Assembly: GCF_003315295.1 (NCBI RefSeq)
Contig: NZ_QNRI01000005.1
Span: forward strand, 131,845 to 195,844
Source: Paraliobacillus ryukyuensis
GTDB taxonomy: Bacteria > Bacillota > Bacilli > Bacillales > Amphibacillaceae
Direction of reading: 5' to 3'
DNA: 64,000 nucleotides
The first letter of the stretch is position 1. The number at the start of each line of letters is the position of its first letter. The position numbers were made by a program, and so were the translations under genes. Below the pieces are notes generated by a model, which searched no databases, was not told the DNA's origin, and saw only the letters and a program-made list of their open reading frames with translations. Positions 42,439 to 52,835 of this stretch are shown piece by piece.

Positions 42439-42466
42439 AAAAAGCTTCGGAATTCCGAAGCTTTTT
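42439..42466. terminator. Perfect 28-bp palindromic terminator
   Basis: AAAAAGCTTCGGAA is followed by its exact reverse complement, with A and T runs at each end. It terminates the Ca2+ ATPase gene on the minus strand, 6 bases past its stop. Confidence 0.8.
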
Positions 42467-42471
42467 CACTA

Positions 42472-45114
42472 TTATTTTGCAGTTTTGTTGTATATAACTT
42501 TTACAATTTCCATCATAATGACTGCCGCTACAGCTAAGCCGGTTGCTATAAGCCATTGATTCCAACCAAATGCAGCTGGTATCGAGAAAACACCTCTTGT
42601 AAATGGTAAAATGGTAATAGTGTAGAGCGCAAAACATACAAGTACAGCTCCAAGTACATATTTATTTGTTAATAACCCTACACCAAATAGCGTTTGTGTA
42701 TTTGAACGAGCTGCAAAAGTTTGCAATGTACGAGATAGAATTAAGGTTGTGAATGCCATTGCCACACCCATTTCAGTTGAGTGCTGTAAACCAATAAAAT
42801 GGGAAATGATAACAGCAATACCGATCATGCTTCCTCTTGTTATCACGGCACGCATGGTTCCTCCTGAGAAAATACCTTCGTTAACATTACGTGGTTTACG
42901 ACGCATCACTTCTGGTTCTGATTTTTCCATTCCTAATGCAATAGCTGGCAATGAATCATTGACCAGGTTAATGAATAATAGTTGTAGCGCTGTAAATGGG
43001 TTTGCCCATCCGAACACAACTGCAAAAAGAATGGATATTATCGCTCCTAGGTTTCCTGCGAACAAATAACCAATTGCCTTTTTAATATTATCGAATACCG
43101 TTCGTCCAACACCGACTGCATTAACAATTGAAACAAAGTTATCATCGGTTAAAATCATTGCAGCAGAATCTTTCGCTACGTCTGTACCGCTTCCCATAGC
43201 AATTCCGATATCTGCTTGTTTCAATGCAGGTGCATCATTGACACCATCACCAGTCATTGCTGAAATTTGGTCTTTTCGCTGCCAAGCACGAACAATTCGA
43301 ATTTTATTTTCTGGTGATACGCGTGCATAAACAGTAATATGCTCTAATTTTTCATCTAATTCCTCATCTGAAATAGCATCTAATTCTTGACCAGTCAATG
43401 CAATATCGTCTTCTTCCATTAAGCCAATTTGACGTCCAATTGCTTGTGCAGTCGTTTTGTGATCTCCAGTAATCATTACAGTTTTTATGCCAGCACCTTT
43501 TGTTTGCTCAATGGAACCATACACCGCTTCACGTGGTGGATCCATCATTGCTGTTAAACCGACTAAGACTAAATCATTCTCATCTTCGTATTGTAATGCT
43601 TCTTTATTATTATCAAATTTTTTATAACCATAGGCTAATACGCGTAAAGCTTGATTTGAGTAATCTTCATTCGCTTCATGTAGTTTATCAATCCATCCCT
43701 GTGTTAAAGCTTGCTCTTCCCCGTTCACAAGAATATAGCTAGCCCGCTTAAACATGACATCAGGTCCACCTTTTGTCAGCATCATTTTTTCACCATTAAG
43801 GGTATGCATCGTGGACATTAATTTACGATCAGAGTCAAAAGGTAACTCCGCTTCACGTTTATGTTTGTCACGTAGTTCTAAGTAATCTTGATTATTATCA
43901 TTTGAAAAGTTAATTAACGCAACTTCGGTGGGATCTCCCACTTCTTGTCCATCATTGTTGATATAGGAATCGTTACACAACACTGCAATATCAACTAGCA
44001 GACGTTCAGACTGATTCCAGTTCTCTGGACTTTCAGCAAGGTGTTCTTGTTCACCTTCGGGTATAAAGTAATCCGTCACTGTCATTTTATTTTGCGTTAA
44101 TGTACCTGTTTTGTCTGTACAGATAACACTTGTTGATCCTAATGTCTCCACGGCTGGAAGCTTACGTATAATCGCGTGTTGTTTTGCCATTTTGTTGGTA
44201 CCAACGGATAATACAATTGTAACAATAGACTGTAGTGCTTCTGGTATCGCTGCTACTGCTACTGCTACCGCAAACATCAAAGCATTAAGAATTTCAGTGG
44301 CAAGATCTGCAGTATTATCTCCTAACCAAATTCGAGCAGCTTGAACCACAAAAATCACAATAGATAAAATTAAAATTCCAATACCAAGTTTTTTACTAAA
44401 AGCATCTAATTTTCGTTGTAGCGGGGTTTGCTTGTTTTCAGCTGTTGAAAGCAAGTTAGCAATTTTACCAATCTCTGTTTGCTCTCCTGTCCCTGTAACG
44501 ACGAATGTTCCACGGCCATACACAACTAAGGAACTACTAAATACCATATTGGTTCGATCACCTAAAGCTGCCTCCTCGTCAATCGGGTGAATTTGTTTGT
44601 CAACAGCTTCTGATTCTCCTGTTAATTGTCCCTCGTTGACCTTTAGTGAGCCACTCTCTAACACTCGTCCATCGGCTGGTATGTAATCACCTGCTTCAAG
44701 ATAAACGATGTCACCCTGGACAAGTTCACGCGCAGGAATCGTCTGTTTCGAACCATTTCGCAATACTTTCGCTTCGGGTGCGGACATATCTCTTAATGCA
44801 TCCAGTGAGCTTTCTGCTTTTTTCGTTTGAACGACACTTATAATGGCATTCATAATTAGTACAACGACGATGACAATCGTTTCAACATACTCACCTAATA
44901 GCAGCTGAACCCCTGCTGCAACCAGTAAAACAATAACCATCGCATCTTTAAATGTCTCTAAGAAGAGCTTCCATGTAGGGACTTTTTCTTTATCTTCAAA
45001 TTCATTGTAACCATCACGTTCTAATCGCTTGGTTACCTCTGCAGAAGATAACCCTTGTTCTGTTGCATCGATTTCTTGCAACACATCTTCTTTTGTCGAG
45101 CGATAAAATTCCAT
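42472..45114 (-). CDS. Calcium-translocating P-type ATPase (PMCA/SERCA-like, P2)
   Basis: An 880-aa Ca2+ export pump. An N-terminal cation ATPase domain begins EVTKRLERDGYNEF, the actuator loop has LTGESEAVDK, the phosphorylated Asp is in CTDKTGTLTQNKM, the nucleotide domain in KGGPDVMF, and the hinge in MTGDGVNDAPALKQADIGIAMG. The helix-4 motif reads IPEALQSIV, not the SERCA IPEGLPAVV, as in the bacterial one-calcium pumps such as Listeria LMCA1. Ten helices and length match. ATG with GGTGAGG upstream. It is monocistronic. Confidence 0.92.
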   Translation of the reverse strand: MEFYRSTKEDVLQEIDATEQGLSSAEVTKRLERDGYNEFEDKEKVPTWKLFLETFKDAMVIVLLVAAGVQLLLGEYVETIVIVVVLIMNAIISVVQTKKAESSLDALRDMSAPEAKVLRNGSKQTIPARELVQGDIVYLEAGDYIPADGRVLESGSLKVNEGQLTGESEAVDKQIHPIDEEAALGDRTNMVFSSSLVVYGRGTFVVTGTGEQTEIGKIANLLSTAENKQTPLQRKLDAFSKKLGIGILILSIVIFVVQAARIWLGDNTADLATEILNALMFAVAVAVAAIPEALQSIVTIVLSVGTNKMAKQHAIIRKLPAVETLGSTSVICTDKTGTLTQNKMTVTDYFIPEGEQEHLAESPENWNQSERLLVDIAVLCNDSYINNDGQEVGDPTEVALINFSNDNNQDYLELRDKHKREAELPFDSDRKLMSTMHTLNGEKMMLTKGGPDVMFKRASYILVNGEEQALTQGWIDKLHEANEDYSNQALRVLAYGYKKFDNNKEALQYEDENDLVLVGLTAMMDPPREAVYGSIEQTKGAGIKTVMITGDHKTTAQAIGRQIGLMEEDDIALTGQELDAISDEELDEKLEHITVYARVSPENKIRIVRAWQRKDQISAMTGDGVNDAPALKQADIGIAMGSGTDVAKDSAAMILTDDNFVSIVNAVGVGRTVFDNIKKAIGYLFAGNLGAIISILFAVVFGWANPFTALQLLFINLVNDSLPAIALGMEKSEPEVMRRKPRNVNEGIFSGGTMRAVITRGSMIGIAVIISHFIGLQHSTEMGVAMAFTTLILSRTLQTFAARSNTQTLFGVGLLTNKYVLGAVLVCFALYTITILPFTRGVFSIPAAFGWNQWLIATGLAVAAVIMMEIVKVIYNKTAK

Positions 45115-45259
45115 TTACCTCACCATCTCCTCGCAAGTTTATTTCTTGATCGCGTTAAATATCTGTTTGAATGTTCCTTATTCCACTAAAAAGCTTTATT
45201 GCATGCATTACCTGCTTTTTGCATAGTTTAAACCAAAGTAGCTAAAATAACTCATAAAA

Positions 45260-45301
45260 AAGACCTTTACCGCAGACAGCATTATCTACGGTAAAGGTCT
45301 T
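45260..45301 (-). terminator. Terminator of the exonuclease gene
   Basis: Perfect 13-bp stem AAGACCTTTACCG/CGGTAAAGGTCTT with a 16-base loop; the minus strand continues TTTTATGAG. Confidence 0.75.
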
Positions 45302-45423
45302 GCTAACAACGTGAGTTGCCAATCATGCCGGAGATTATTCTCGTAATGACGACATAATTGTATCAGCTACTCCCCTTTATAATTACTTTAATCTTAAGTT
45401 GAAAGCATACGTTTGTCAAGCCA

Positions 45424-46308
45424 TTAGAGTTTTATTCTAAGTTCTAGTTCATCCATTGTTTTCCGAACAACTTGCTCATCAACTTCATGAAGCAATTCGT
45501 TTAAATTGACTGCTTCTATTTCTGGAATGTTCCGGTTGATTGTAACAAGTTCTTTACTCATAAATGCGGATGCCTCCCCTGCTGTCAACTTCTTTTTATA
45601 ACGGTTAAATTTTGTATCAAGTACATCTAGTTGATTAAATAATTGCTCAATCGTCTCATATTGTTGAATAAGTGGTAAAGCAGATTTAGCTCCCACTCCT
45701 GGGCAACCTGGTATATTATCACTACTATCTCCCAGTAGTGCTTTTACATCAATCCATTGGCTTGGCTGAATACCATATTCTGCTTCAAAATGTTCCACTG
45801 TATACACCAATTCTTGACGTTTTTGTGCCATAATTTGTGATGTGAAAGGATTTAATAACTGTAGTAAATCCTTATCATTGCTATAGATAAAACATGGCAT
45901 TTCTTTTTCAAGTGACCACTTATGAGAAAGCGCTCCGATAATATCATCCGCTTCATGTGGTGCAATCACAAATTGTGTCATACCAATTTGATCTAAGGCT
46001 TTCGTTAACGTCTCATATTGTTGAATAAGTGCGGGCGGTAATTCATTACGATTAGCTTTATAAAAATCATGCGCCTGTCTTCTGTCTGTTTCTTCCCGCT
46101 TCACATCCCAAGCAATCGCAATGTGGGTCATTCCATGTTGCTTAATTAAGTTGTACATTTTTTGAAAAAAGACCCTTAATGCATTTGTATATAAGCCGCT
46201 ACTATTTCTAGTCAATTGGTCTTCTGTTTTATTATAAGCAGTCGCAAAATAACTTCGACTGAGTAAATTAAATCCATCAATTAATAACAATTTTTCTTGT
46301 TGCCACAA
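45424..46308 (-). CDS. 5'-3' exonuclease (YpcP-like, Pol I N-terminal domain homologue)
   Basis: A 294-aa flap-endonuclease-type nuclease, related to the 5' nuclease domain of DNA polymerase I. Metal-binding acidic residues are visible in LLIDGFNLLSRSY, AIAWDVKREETDRR, APHEADDIIGA, YSNDKDLLQLL and LLGDSSDNIPGCPGVGAKSAL, the last being the helix-3-turn motif. It functions in removing RNA primers and flaps. The start is TTG, nine bases after AGGGG. It is close downstream of the pentapeptide gene on the same strand. Confidence 0.88.
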   Translation of the reverse strand: MWQQEKLLLIDGFNLLSRSYFATAYNKTEDQLTRNSSGLYTNALRVFFQKMYNLIKQHGMTHIAIAWDVKREETDRRQAHDFYKANRNELPPALIQQYETLTKALDQIGMTQFVIAPHEADDIIGALSHKWSLEKEMPCFIYSNDKDLLQLLNPFTSQIMAQKRQELVYTVEHFEAEYGIQPSQWIDVKALLGDSSDNIPGCPGVGAKSALPLIQQYETIEQLFNQLDVLDTKFNRYKKKLTAGEASAFMSKELVTINRNIPEIEAVNLNELLHEVDEQVVRKTMDELELRIKL

Positions 46309-46353
46309 GCGTAACTACCCCTTTTTTTATTCATATGTGCTTCGGATGAATCT

Positions 46354-46995
46354 CTATCTATCTTTCACTACTAATCCTAATAAGGATGAAAAGGCTGTTG
46401 CTTGCGTTTCATTTACAATACAGCCCTTTACATCATTGATTCCTACCGTCATCTGTTCAAAATAGGAAGTACTAAGATCAATGCCTTTTAATGGTGTATG
46501 AGAAAAATTTGCTCCTGTCAAATCGCAGCTTTGAAAAGCTACTCTTGTTAGTGCATTTTCAAAGGCATCAATTTGTTTCAGTATGCAATTATCAAAAATA
46601 ACTTGTTTTTGTTTGGCATATCCAAATCCACCAAGCAGCATATTACATTGATGAAATCGAACATCCATTAACGACCCATCTGCAAAATTTGCTCCTGTCA
46701 TCTGACAATTGTCAAATAACACACGTTTCATGGTGATTTCTTCAAGTTGCGCATTCGACAAATCACATTTTTCAAACACTACATCGCGTAGATACATTTT
46801 GCTAAGTGCGATACCTTCAAATCTGACATTCTTGAAGATAACATCAATACATTCAAATGCTTCTGTTAACGGTCCATCAATGGTGCAATCTTCAATAATA
46901 ACTTGTTTAATATACGGTTCCTGTTCATCATAAACCTGACTAAATGCTACTTTGTCTTCCGCCGTTACTTTTGGTCTGTGCACAGTTATAGCCAT
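46354..46995 (-). CDS. Pentapeptide-repeat protein
   Basis: A 213-aa protein built of about 25 A(D/N)LXX-type pentapeptides (for example CDLSNAQLEE, CQMTGANFAD, CDLTGANFSH), which fold into a right-handed quadrilateral beta-helix. The N-terminal 30 residues are not repeated. The ATG at 46995 (MAITVHRPK) is preferred; the upstream frame adds a hydrophobic stretch that spans the promoter region. Some relatives mimic DNA and protect gyrase, but nothing here shows that role. Confidence 0.82.
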   Translation of the reverse strand: MAITVHRPKVTAEDKVAFSQVYDEQEPYIKQVIIEDCTIDGPLTEAFECIDVIFKNVRFEGIALSKMYLRDVVFEKCDLSNAQLEEITMKRVLFDNCQMTGANFADGSLMDVRFHQCNMLLGGFGYAKQKQVIFDNCILKQIDAFENALTRVAFQSCDLTGANFSHTPLKGIDLSTSYFEQMTVGINDVKGCIVNETQATAFSSLLGLVVKDR

Positions 46996-47183
46996 CGTAG
47001 ATTTCGCTCCATTTCTTTCATGCTTTAATCTATTATCCATTGTATCACAAAGCTTGTACCAGAACGTTAAACAATAATTAAAGCATATAAGAAGAAAAAA
47101 TGCTATAATAAGCAAGATTTTCAACAAAACAGCCTATTGTAATAATTCAACATTATTTAATCTAACATAAGGAGAATAAAGAC

Positions 47184-48923
47184 ATGCTAAAGCAATTTTT
47201 TTCTTACTACAAGCCACACAAACGATTGTTTCTTATTGATTTTTTTAGTGCCATTTTTGTGGCCTTATTGGAATTAGCCTTTCCAGTTGCTGTACAAAGT
47301 TTTATTGATCGCTTATTACCACAAGAGAACTGGGGTTTAATTGCAACTGTCAGCATACTTTTATTCGTTGTTTATCTATTAAGTACTTTTTTACAATATA
47401 TTGTTAGCTACTTAGGGCATAAACTAGGCATTAATATTGAAACAGATATGCGTGAGCAACTTTTTACACATGTACAACGGCAATCATTCACTTTTTTTGA
47501 TAATACAAAAACAGGACACATTATGAGCCGAATTACTAATGATCTATTTGATATCGGAGAGTTGGCACACCACGGTCCTGAAGATGCATTTATTTCTATT
47601 ATGACATTTACAGGAGCTTTTTCGATTATGTTTTATGTCAATCCAACTCTAGCTTTAATTGCGCTAGTAATGGTTCCTTTCTTAATTGCACTTGTAACGT
47701 ACTGTAATATCGCGATGAATAAAGCCTGGCATAATATGTATGGCCGAATTGCAGATGTTAATGGTCGTGTGGAAGATGCAGTATCTGGTGTTCGTGTCGT
47801 GCAATCATTTACCAATGAGGATTTTGAAATCAATCGGTTCAAAACCGATAACAATTTGTTCCGCAAAGCCAAGATAGGCGCTTACCGTGTGATGGCTGCC
47901 ACTCATTCTAGCATATATATGATGACGCGTTTACTTACACTGCTTGTCCTTGTTGTTGGGGCATGGCTTAGTTACAAAAACCAACTCACTGCAGGAGAAT
48001 TAGTTAGTTTTGTTCTTTATACCAATGTGTTAATTAAACCAATTGATAAAGTCAGTGCATTGCTTGAATTATATCCAAAAGGGATGGCAGGATTTAAACG
48101 ATTCCAAGAGCTGATTGCGCAAGAACCCGAGATTAAAGATAAAGAAGATGCTATGTCAGTTAAGAAATTGATTGGGGACATCACGTTTGATCACGTATCG
48201 TTCTCGTACGATCAACATAAATCTGTTCTGAACGATATCTCCCTAAACATTCGTCCAGGAGAAACGGTTGCTTTTGTTGGCCCTTCTGGTGCAGGTAAAA
48301 CAACGATATGCTCGTTAATCCCTCGATTTTATGATATTGATGACGGTAGCATTAGCATCGATCATATTAACATCCGTGACATGACTAAAAAATCATTACG
48401 TTCGCAAATTGGAATTGTTCAACAAGATGTATTTCTATTTAATGGTACTGTCAGCGAGAATATTGCTTACGGGAGAAGAAATGCGACAGAGGAAGAAATT
48501 AGAGTAGCTGCTCATAAGGCACATCTTGATGAAGTTATTCAAAACTTGCCACATGGTTATAATACACAAATTGGAGAAAGAGGTTTAAAATTATCTGGTG
48601 GTCAAAAACAACGATTAGCCATTGCAAGAACTTTTTTAAAGAATCCACCAATATTAATTTTAGATGAAGCAACTTCAGCACTTGATACAGAAACAGAAAG
48701 AATCATTCAAAAATCGTTAACTGAATTAGCTGAAAACCGTACAACATTAGTTATTGCCCACCGTCTAGCAACTATTCGTGACGCTGATCGTATTATTGTG
48801 GTCACTAATGATGGAATTGCAGAACAAGGAAGCTATGATGAGCTGTTAGCTAAGAACGGGATTTTTGCTCATTTACACAATATTCAATTTGATCCAGTGA
48901 CAAATGGAAGCTTGATGTCTTAA
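47184..48923 (+). CDS. ABC-type multidrug exporter, fused permease and ATPase
   Basis: A 579-aa half-transporter: six membrane helices (about 1-300) then a nucleotide-binding domain with Walker A GPSGAGKTT, signature LKLSGGQKQR, Walker B ILILDEATSALD and the switch His in VIAHRLATI. It would work as a homodimer pumping lipid-like or drug-like compounds outward. The ATG follows AAGGAG. It is divergent from the pentapeptide gene, with about 190 bases between, and ends in a strong terminator. Confidence 0.92.
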   Translation: MLKQFFSYYKPHKRLFLIDFFSAIFVALLELAFPVAVQSFIDRLLPQENWGLIATVSILLFVVYLLSTFLQYIVSYLGHKLGINIETDMREQLFTHVQRQSFTFFDNTKTGHIMSRITNDLFDIGELAHHGPEDAFISIMTFTGAFSIMFYVNPTLALIALVMVPFLIALVTYCNIAMNKAWHNMYGRIADVNGRVEDAVSGVRVVQSFTNEDFEINRFKTDNNLFRKAKIGAYRVMAATHSSIYMMTRLLTLLVLVVGAWLSYKNQLTAGELVSFVLYTNVLIKPIDKVSALLELYPKGMAGFKRFQELIAQEPEIKDKEDAMSVKKLIGDITFDHVSFSYDQHKSVLNDISLNIRPGETVAFVGPSGAGKTTICSLIPRFYDIDDGSISIDHINIRDMTKKSLRSQIGIVQQDVFLFNGTVSENIAYGRRNATEEEIRVAAHKAHLDEVIQNLPHGYNTQIGERGLKLSGGQKQRLAIARTFLKNPPILILDEATSALDTETERIIQKSLTELAENRTTLVIAHRLATIRDADRIIVVTNDGIAEQGSYDELLAKNGIFAHLHNIQFDPVTNGSLMS

Positions 48924-48950
48924 TTAGTTCCATACTACGAATGAACTAAA

Positions 48951-48996
48951 AAATCCGAATCGAAAACTGTTTACATCAGTCTATCGATTCGGATTT
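48951..48996. terminator. Terminator of the ABC exporter, possibly shared with the BCCT gene
   Basis: Perfect 13-bp stem AAATCCGAATCGA/TCGATTCGGATTT with a 20-base loop between two convergent genes, with T/A runs on both sides. Confidence 0.75.
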
Positions 48997-49008
48997 TAGT
49001 ATACTTTG

Positions 49009-50532
49009 TTAGCTTTTATTTTTCTTTTTTGGCATTTGTGGCCTAAAATGAAGGCCTAACTCTTTTTTCTCAATATTTAATGATTTATAAATCGAGAACA
49101 GCATTAGCGCCATGATGATCGAGAAAGGTAATGCCGCTATAATTAACGCATTTTCTAATGCTTGCAACCCTCCACTATATAAGAGGATAAGTGCTACGGT
49201 TGATTGTGCTAATCCCCAAGTAAGTTTGACAGGATTTGGAGGTGTCAACGAGCCATTTGTTGTTTGCATTCCTAACACAAACGTAGCCGAATCCGCAGAA
49301 GTAATGAAAAATGTACTGATTAAGAATACCGCTACCATAGATAGAGCAGCTGACCAAGGCAATTCATTGAAAATTGCAAAAAGTATCTCTTCTGTTTGAA
49401 ACTGTGTTAAGTCAACTAAGCCACTAGCCTGGACATCAATTGCAGCTGTTCCAAATATCGCAAACCATAAAAAGCTGACAATAGAGGGCAATAATAATAC
49501 ACCGATCATAAACTCTCGAATCGTTCTACCTCGTGAAACTCGGGCGATAAAAATACCAACAAATGGTCCCCAAGAAAGCCACCATGCCCAATAGAAAATC
49601 GTCCATTCATTTATCCACTCTCGGTGATCGGCATTTAGTGGCGCAATACGAAAGCTCATTTGAGCAATGTTTTGAATATATCCACCTATCGTATCCGTAA
49701 AAATGTTGAGTGTTAAAATAGTAGGTCCCGCTATAAACATTAGAATAAATAATAAAATACCTAACACCATGTTCGTATTACTTAGATATTTAATTCCTTT
49801 CCCCAGCCCTGTTGATGCTGAGATCATAAATAGAACGGTAACAATCACAATAATAATTGATTGAGCCAAGAAATTATTAGGAATATCAAATAAGAATGTT
49901 AATCCACCGTTAATCTGTGCAGCACCAAAACCAAGCGTAGTCGCTACACCAACAATTGTTGCAAATACTGCTAACACATCAATTGATGTTCCTAATGGCC
50001 CATATACTCTATCTCCAAATACCGGTTTTAAAGTAGATGAGATGAGACCAGGCTCGTCCTTTCTAAATTTAAAATAAGCTAGGCACAGCGCTATTATCGC
50101 ATAAATCCCCCATGCGTGAAGTCCCCAGTGAAAGAAAGAATATCTCATCGACTCTTTAAATGCTTGATCTGTTTCTGGATCGGCTAGTGCTGGTGTCACA
50201 TAATGTGCTAACGGCTCTGCTGCCCCCCAGAAGACAAGACCAATTCCCATTCCTGCACTAAATAACATAGCGAACCATGTTCCATTAGAATAATCGGGTT
50301 TATCTGTAGTCTTCCCTAATTTAATTGCACCAATCGGGCTAAATATTAAGAAAATACAAAACACAATAATTACGGTAACTAAAATTAAATAATACCAGCC
50401 AAATGTCGTAGTAATTAAATTCTTTATGTTATTAGTAACTTCTTCAAATCCTGCAGGCATCGTTGCTGCTAAAATTACTGTTGCTAATACAATAGCAAGT
50501 GTGATGTAGAATACATTTGATATTTTTTTCAT
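49009..50532 (-). CDS. BCCT-family glycine betaine/choline transporter (OpuD-like)
   Basis: A 507-aa Na+-coupled transporter of compatible solutes with 12 helices. The family signature is [28 protein letters not shown], and [17 protein letters not shown] is the helix-3 glycine-rich region. The long C-terminus is basic (QMPKKKNKS). The ATG is the start; CAGTT...GAGC-type site is weak. It lies in its own unit. An inverted repeat precedes it. It would import glycine betaine under salt stress, in line with a salt-tolerant host. Confidence 0.9.
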   Translation of the reverse strand: MKKISNVFYITLAIVLATVILAATMPAGFEEVTNNIKNLITTTFGWYYLILVTVIIVFCIFLIFSPIGAIKLGKTTDKPDYSNGTWFAMLFSAGMGIGLVFWGAAEPLAHYVTPALADPETDQAFKESMRYSFFHWGLHAWGIYAIIALCLAYFKFRKDEPGLISSTLKPVFGDRVYGPLGTSIDVLAVFATIVGVATTLGFGAAQINGGLTFLFDIPNNFLAQSIIIVIVTVLFMISASTGLGKGIKYLSNTNMVLGILLFILMFIAGPTILTLNIFTDTIGGYIQNIAQMSFRIAPLNADHREWINEWTIFYWAWWLSWGPFVGIFIARVSRGRTIREFMIGVLLLPSIVSFLWFAIFGTAAIDVQASGLVDLTQFQTEEILFAIFNELPWSAALSMVAVFLISTFFITSADSATFVLGMQTTNGSLTPPNPVKLTWGLAQSTVALILLYSGGLQALENALIIAALPFSIIMALMLFSIYKSLNIEKKELGLHFRPQMPKKKNKS

Positions 50533-50560
50533 AACTGCTCCTTCATGTAGTAGTCTCTCT

Positions 50561-50609
50561 AATGTAAAATAACCCCTTCTTAGTTACAGGTGTCAACACG
50601 TTTTACATT
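50561..50609. promoter_or_regulatory. Inverted repeat and -35 upstream of the BCCT transporter
   Basis: AATGTAAAA (50561-50569) and TTTTACATT (50601-50609) are exact complements around 31 bases. A consensus -35 TTGACA on the minus strand (50591-50596) lies between them; the matching -10 is weak (GTTATT at 17 bases). It may be an operator controlling the osmolyte transporter. Confidence 0.4.
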
Positions 50610-50768
50610 TAGCCCGAATTCAAAATTAATTGATTTACAGGAAGATGTCAAATCGAATATCTAAAATTACAAATATTGATGGTTGGTATATGGTTAAAAA
50701 GTCCTGTCTTACATATTAGATCGAAACTTTTAATAACTAAAAACGTACGTTTCTAACGTGTTTGTTTA

Positions 50769-51485
50769 CTATTCATTACTACCAAAAATGTCTAAATATT
50801 GATTTTGCAATATAAATTGATTATTTTTCCATCCAACAACATTATTAACATAACCTAAAGCATCCGCATTATACCTGCCAGCAATACGCTGAAACCCTAA
50901 TAATTCATAGACGCCATTGTAATCAAAATCTACCGGATACATCCCACTTAATGGATTAACGAATCCTGATATTGGTTGTTTTAGTACCCCATTAGAATCA
51001 TAAATTTCATTAAGATAACTTGGATCTCTTGTCGAAATATCAATGACATAATACATTCCATTATATTTGCTTAAAAAGGCGACTTTATAGTTATCTTGGT
51101 AAGTTACTTCATATTGATATTGTTCATTATAAACAGCAGAATTAAAAATTAACTGCGGCATACTTGAGGTATATTGATAAACGTAATGGTTATAGATTGC
51201 ACCACTTCCACCGGTAGCCACAGAGATGAAGATGTCCTTAACCTGATTTCCAGTAAAATCTCCTAAAAAAACAGACGGATCGTAGCCTTGGCTTTCTGGT
51301 AAAACGGTACGTGTAACTGCTCCCGTAAGTCCATCTTGAACAAACAACGTAATATGATATAAGTAAGGGCTATGCTCTTTTTGTAATGCAGTTATATAAA
51401 TATAATCTTCGACGCCATCTCCCGTAACATCACCTACAGTATAAGTAACTAAGATTAGGGTAAGAGGCATTTTTGATGTATCCAT
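50769..51485 (-). CDS. VCBS/FG-GAP-repeat protein, cytoplasmic
   Basis: A 238-aa beta-propeller-type protein. Three Asp-rich calcium-loop motifs mark the blades: VGDVTGDGVEDYIYI, LGDFTGNQVKDIFI and DFDYNGVYELLGF. Unlike most VCBS proteins it has no signal peptide. The ATG at 51485 follows GAGGGAA; an upstream in-frame ATG overlaps the DUF4317 stop. It is 81 bases after that gene on the same strand. Function unknown; a spore-surface role is possible but only a guess. Confidence 0.7.
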   Translation of the reverse strand: MDTSKMPLTLILVTYTVGDVTGDGVEDYIYITALQKEHSPYLYHITLFVQDGLTGAVTRTVLPESQGYDPSVFLGDFTGNQVKDIFISVATGGSGAIYNHYVYQYTSSMPQLIFNSAVYNEQYQYEVTYQDNYKVAFLSKYNGMYYVIDISTRDPSYLNEIYDSNGVLKQPISGFVNPLSGMYPVDFDYNGVYELLGFQRIAGRYNADALGYVNNVVGWKNNQFILQNQYLDIFGSNE

Positions 51486-51566
51486 ACATTCCCTCTTTTC
51501 TTTGTTGCTAATTCCCTCTCTTGTTACTATATGCCCATTTGCGAAACAACGTGCTAGTAGCATCAA

Positions 51567-52766
51567 TTATTCACGATTAGAATCATCTATATTTTCTTTA
51601 AAAGCAAGTGCTTCTGGTATCATGGTAAATCCTTCGATGACTGTATCCTCTTCTACTTCAATCAAAAGATGCGTTTTACCAGCTATATTCACCTGTTTAA
51701 CATAGCTTAAGTCTTGTGGGCTAATCGAGATGTTAGCAACCTTGGTCTTAATTTTAATTGATTTTGACTCGTACTTTGGCATAATACTGCTTGCTTTTAA
51801 TTCGTAAGATTTGTCATCGATCACTTCATGAAAAGCTGATTCAACCTTTTCACTATTCACATCCTCGACACCGCTCATTTTTAATACATTTTCAACATCC
51901 CGATAATCTAATTTTGGTGTTTCAGCTTCTTCATTTTCTTCTATCACCCGATGGATTTCCTCGTAAACATTTGATAACGTTGTGGTATTTAACTGATTTC
52001 CTGTCACATGTTTGACGATTTCTTCAAAAACCGCTTTATCTTCTTCTGCCGTCATAGCTTCCTGCGCATTAAGCACATTTTCAATAAAATGCATATCTAA
52101 TTCATTTGATTTTCCAGTGGAATACAACACATGATTCACATCTGCCGTGTTATCAGTAAAACAAGGGAACAAGAATCCTTGCATTGGCGCCTTCAAATTA
52201 ATGATTGGATCTACGACAATATTGTATTTAAATGCTTTTTCGATATAGTCAAATAACAATTCTTTTTTCGGGTCTTGTGTTTTATTGACACTTGATAAGA
52301 CAAAGGAATGCGCATACCGTGTCGATTCAACTTCTTCCTCTAAATCATCATTTTTGCGCTTCACTGGTTTGATATATTCGCCTCGGATAAATGTAATAAC
52401 AATATCCATATCGTACGTTTTTTCGTGTAACATTTTCTCGACAAGTTCGAGCATTTGTGCTTTCCATTCTTCCACACCTTGACTTAGTAAACCTTTATGC
52501 AAAAGAAATTGACTACTGTTTTCTGCATTAGAATCAAAGCGTAATTCAAACAATTTTTCATCTAACTGTCCTGTTAGCACCTTTTTAAAATTATCCATAA
52601 ATAACTCTTGTTGCTCCCGTTCTAACATATCAAACGGTTGGCTTTGATGATGATATATTTCATCAGATTCTTTCATCACGTAGACATTAAAAATGTCACT
52701 AATTTTTAGTGATTCGTTATCTACTTTAAATTGCTTTCGCAACTCAGCAATATCTTTTTTATTCAT
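51567..52766 (-). CDS. DUF4317-family protein
   Basis: A 399-aa soluble protein of a family known mainly in Firmicutes. It is recognised by MNKKDIAELRKQFK and the KISDIFNVYVMKESDEIYH N-terminus, FELRFD, and MQGFLFPCFTDNTADVNHVLYST. No membrane segment or catalytic motif is seen. The ATG is used with GGAGCAG upstream. It lies about 70 bases downstream of the yfkAB-like gene and just before the VCBS gene. Function unknown. Confidence 0.78.
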   Translation of the reverse strand: MNKKDIAELRKQFKVDNESLKISDIFNVYVMKESDEIYHHQSQPFDMLEREQQELFMDNFKKVLTGQLDEKLFELRFDSNAENSSQFLLHKGLLSQGVEEWKAQMLELVEKMLHEKTYDMDIVITFIRGEYIKPVKRKNDDLEEEVESTRYAHSFVLSSVNKTQDPKKELLFDYIEKAFKYNIVVDPIINLKAPMQGFLFPCFTDNTADVNHVLYSTGKSNELDMHFIENVLNAQEAMTAEEDKAVFEEIVKHVTGNQLNTTTLSNVYEEIHRVIEENEEAETPKLDYRDVENVLKMSGVEDVNSEKVESAFHEVIDDKSYELKASSIMPKYESKSIKIKTKVANISISPQDLSYVKQVNIAGKTHLLIEVEEDTVIEGFTMIPEALAFKENIDDSNRE

Positions 52767-52835
52767 GCTTCTTCACTGCTCCTAATTTGATTAATTAACG
52801 AATACCCCTTTGATTCATTAGTTGAAAATAATTTA

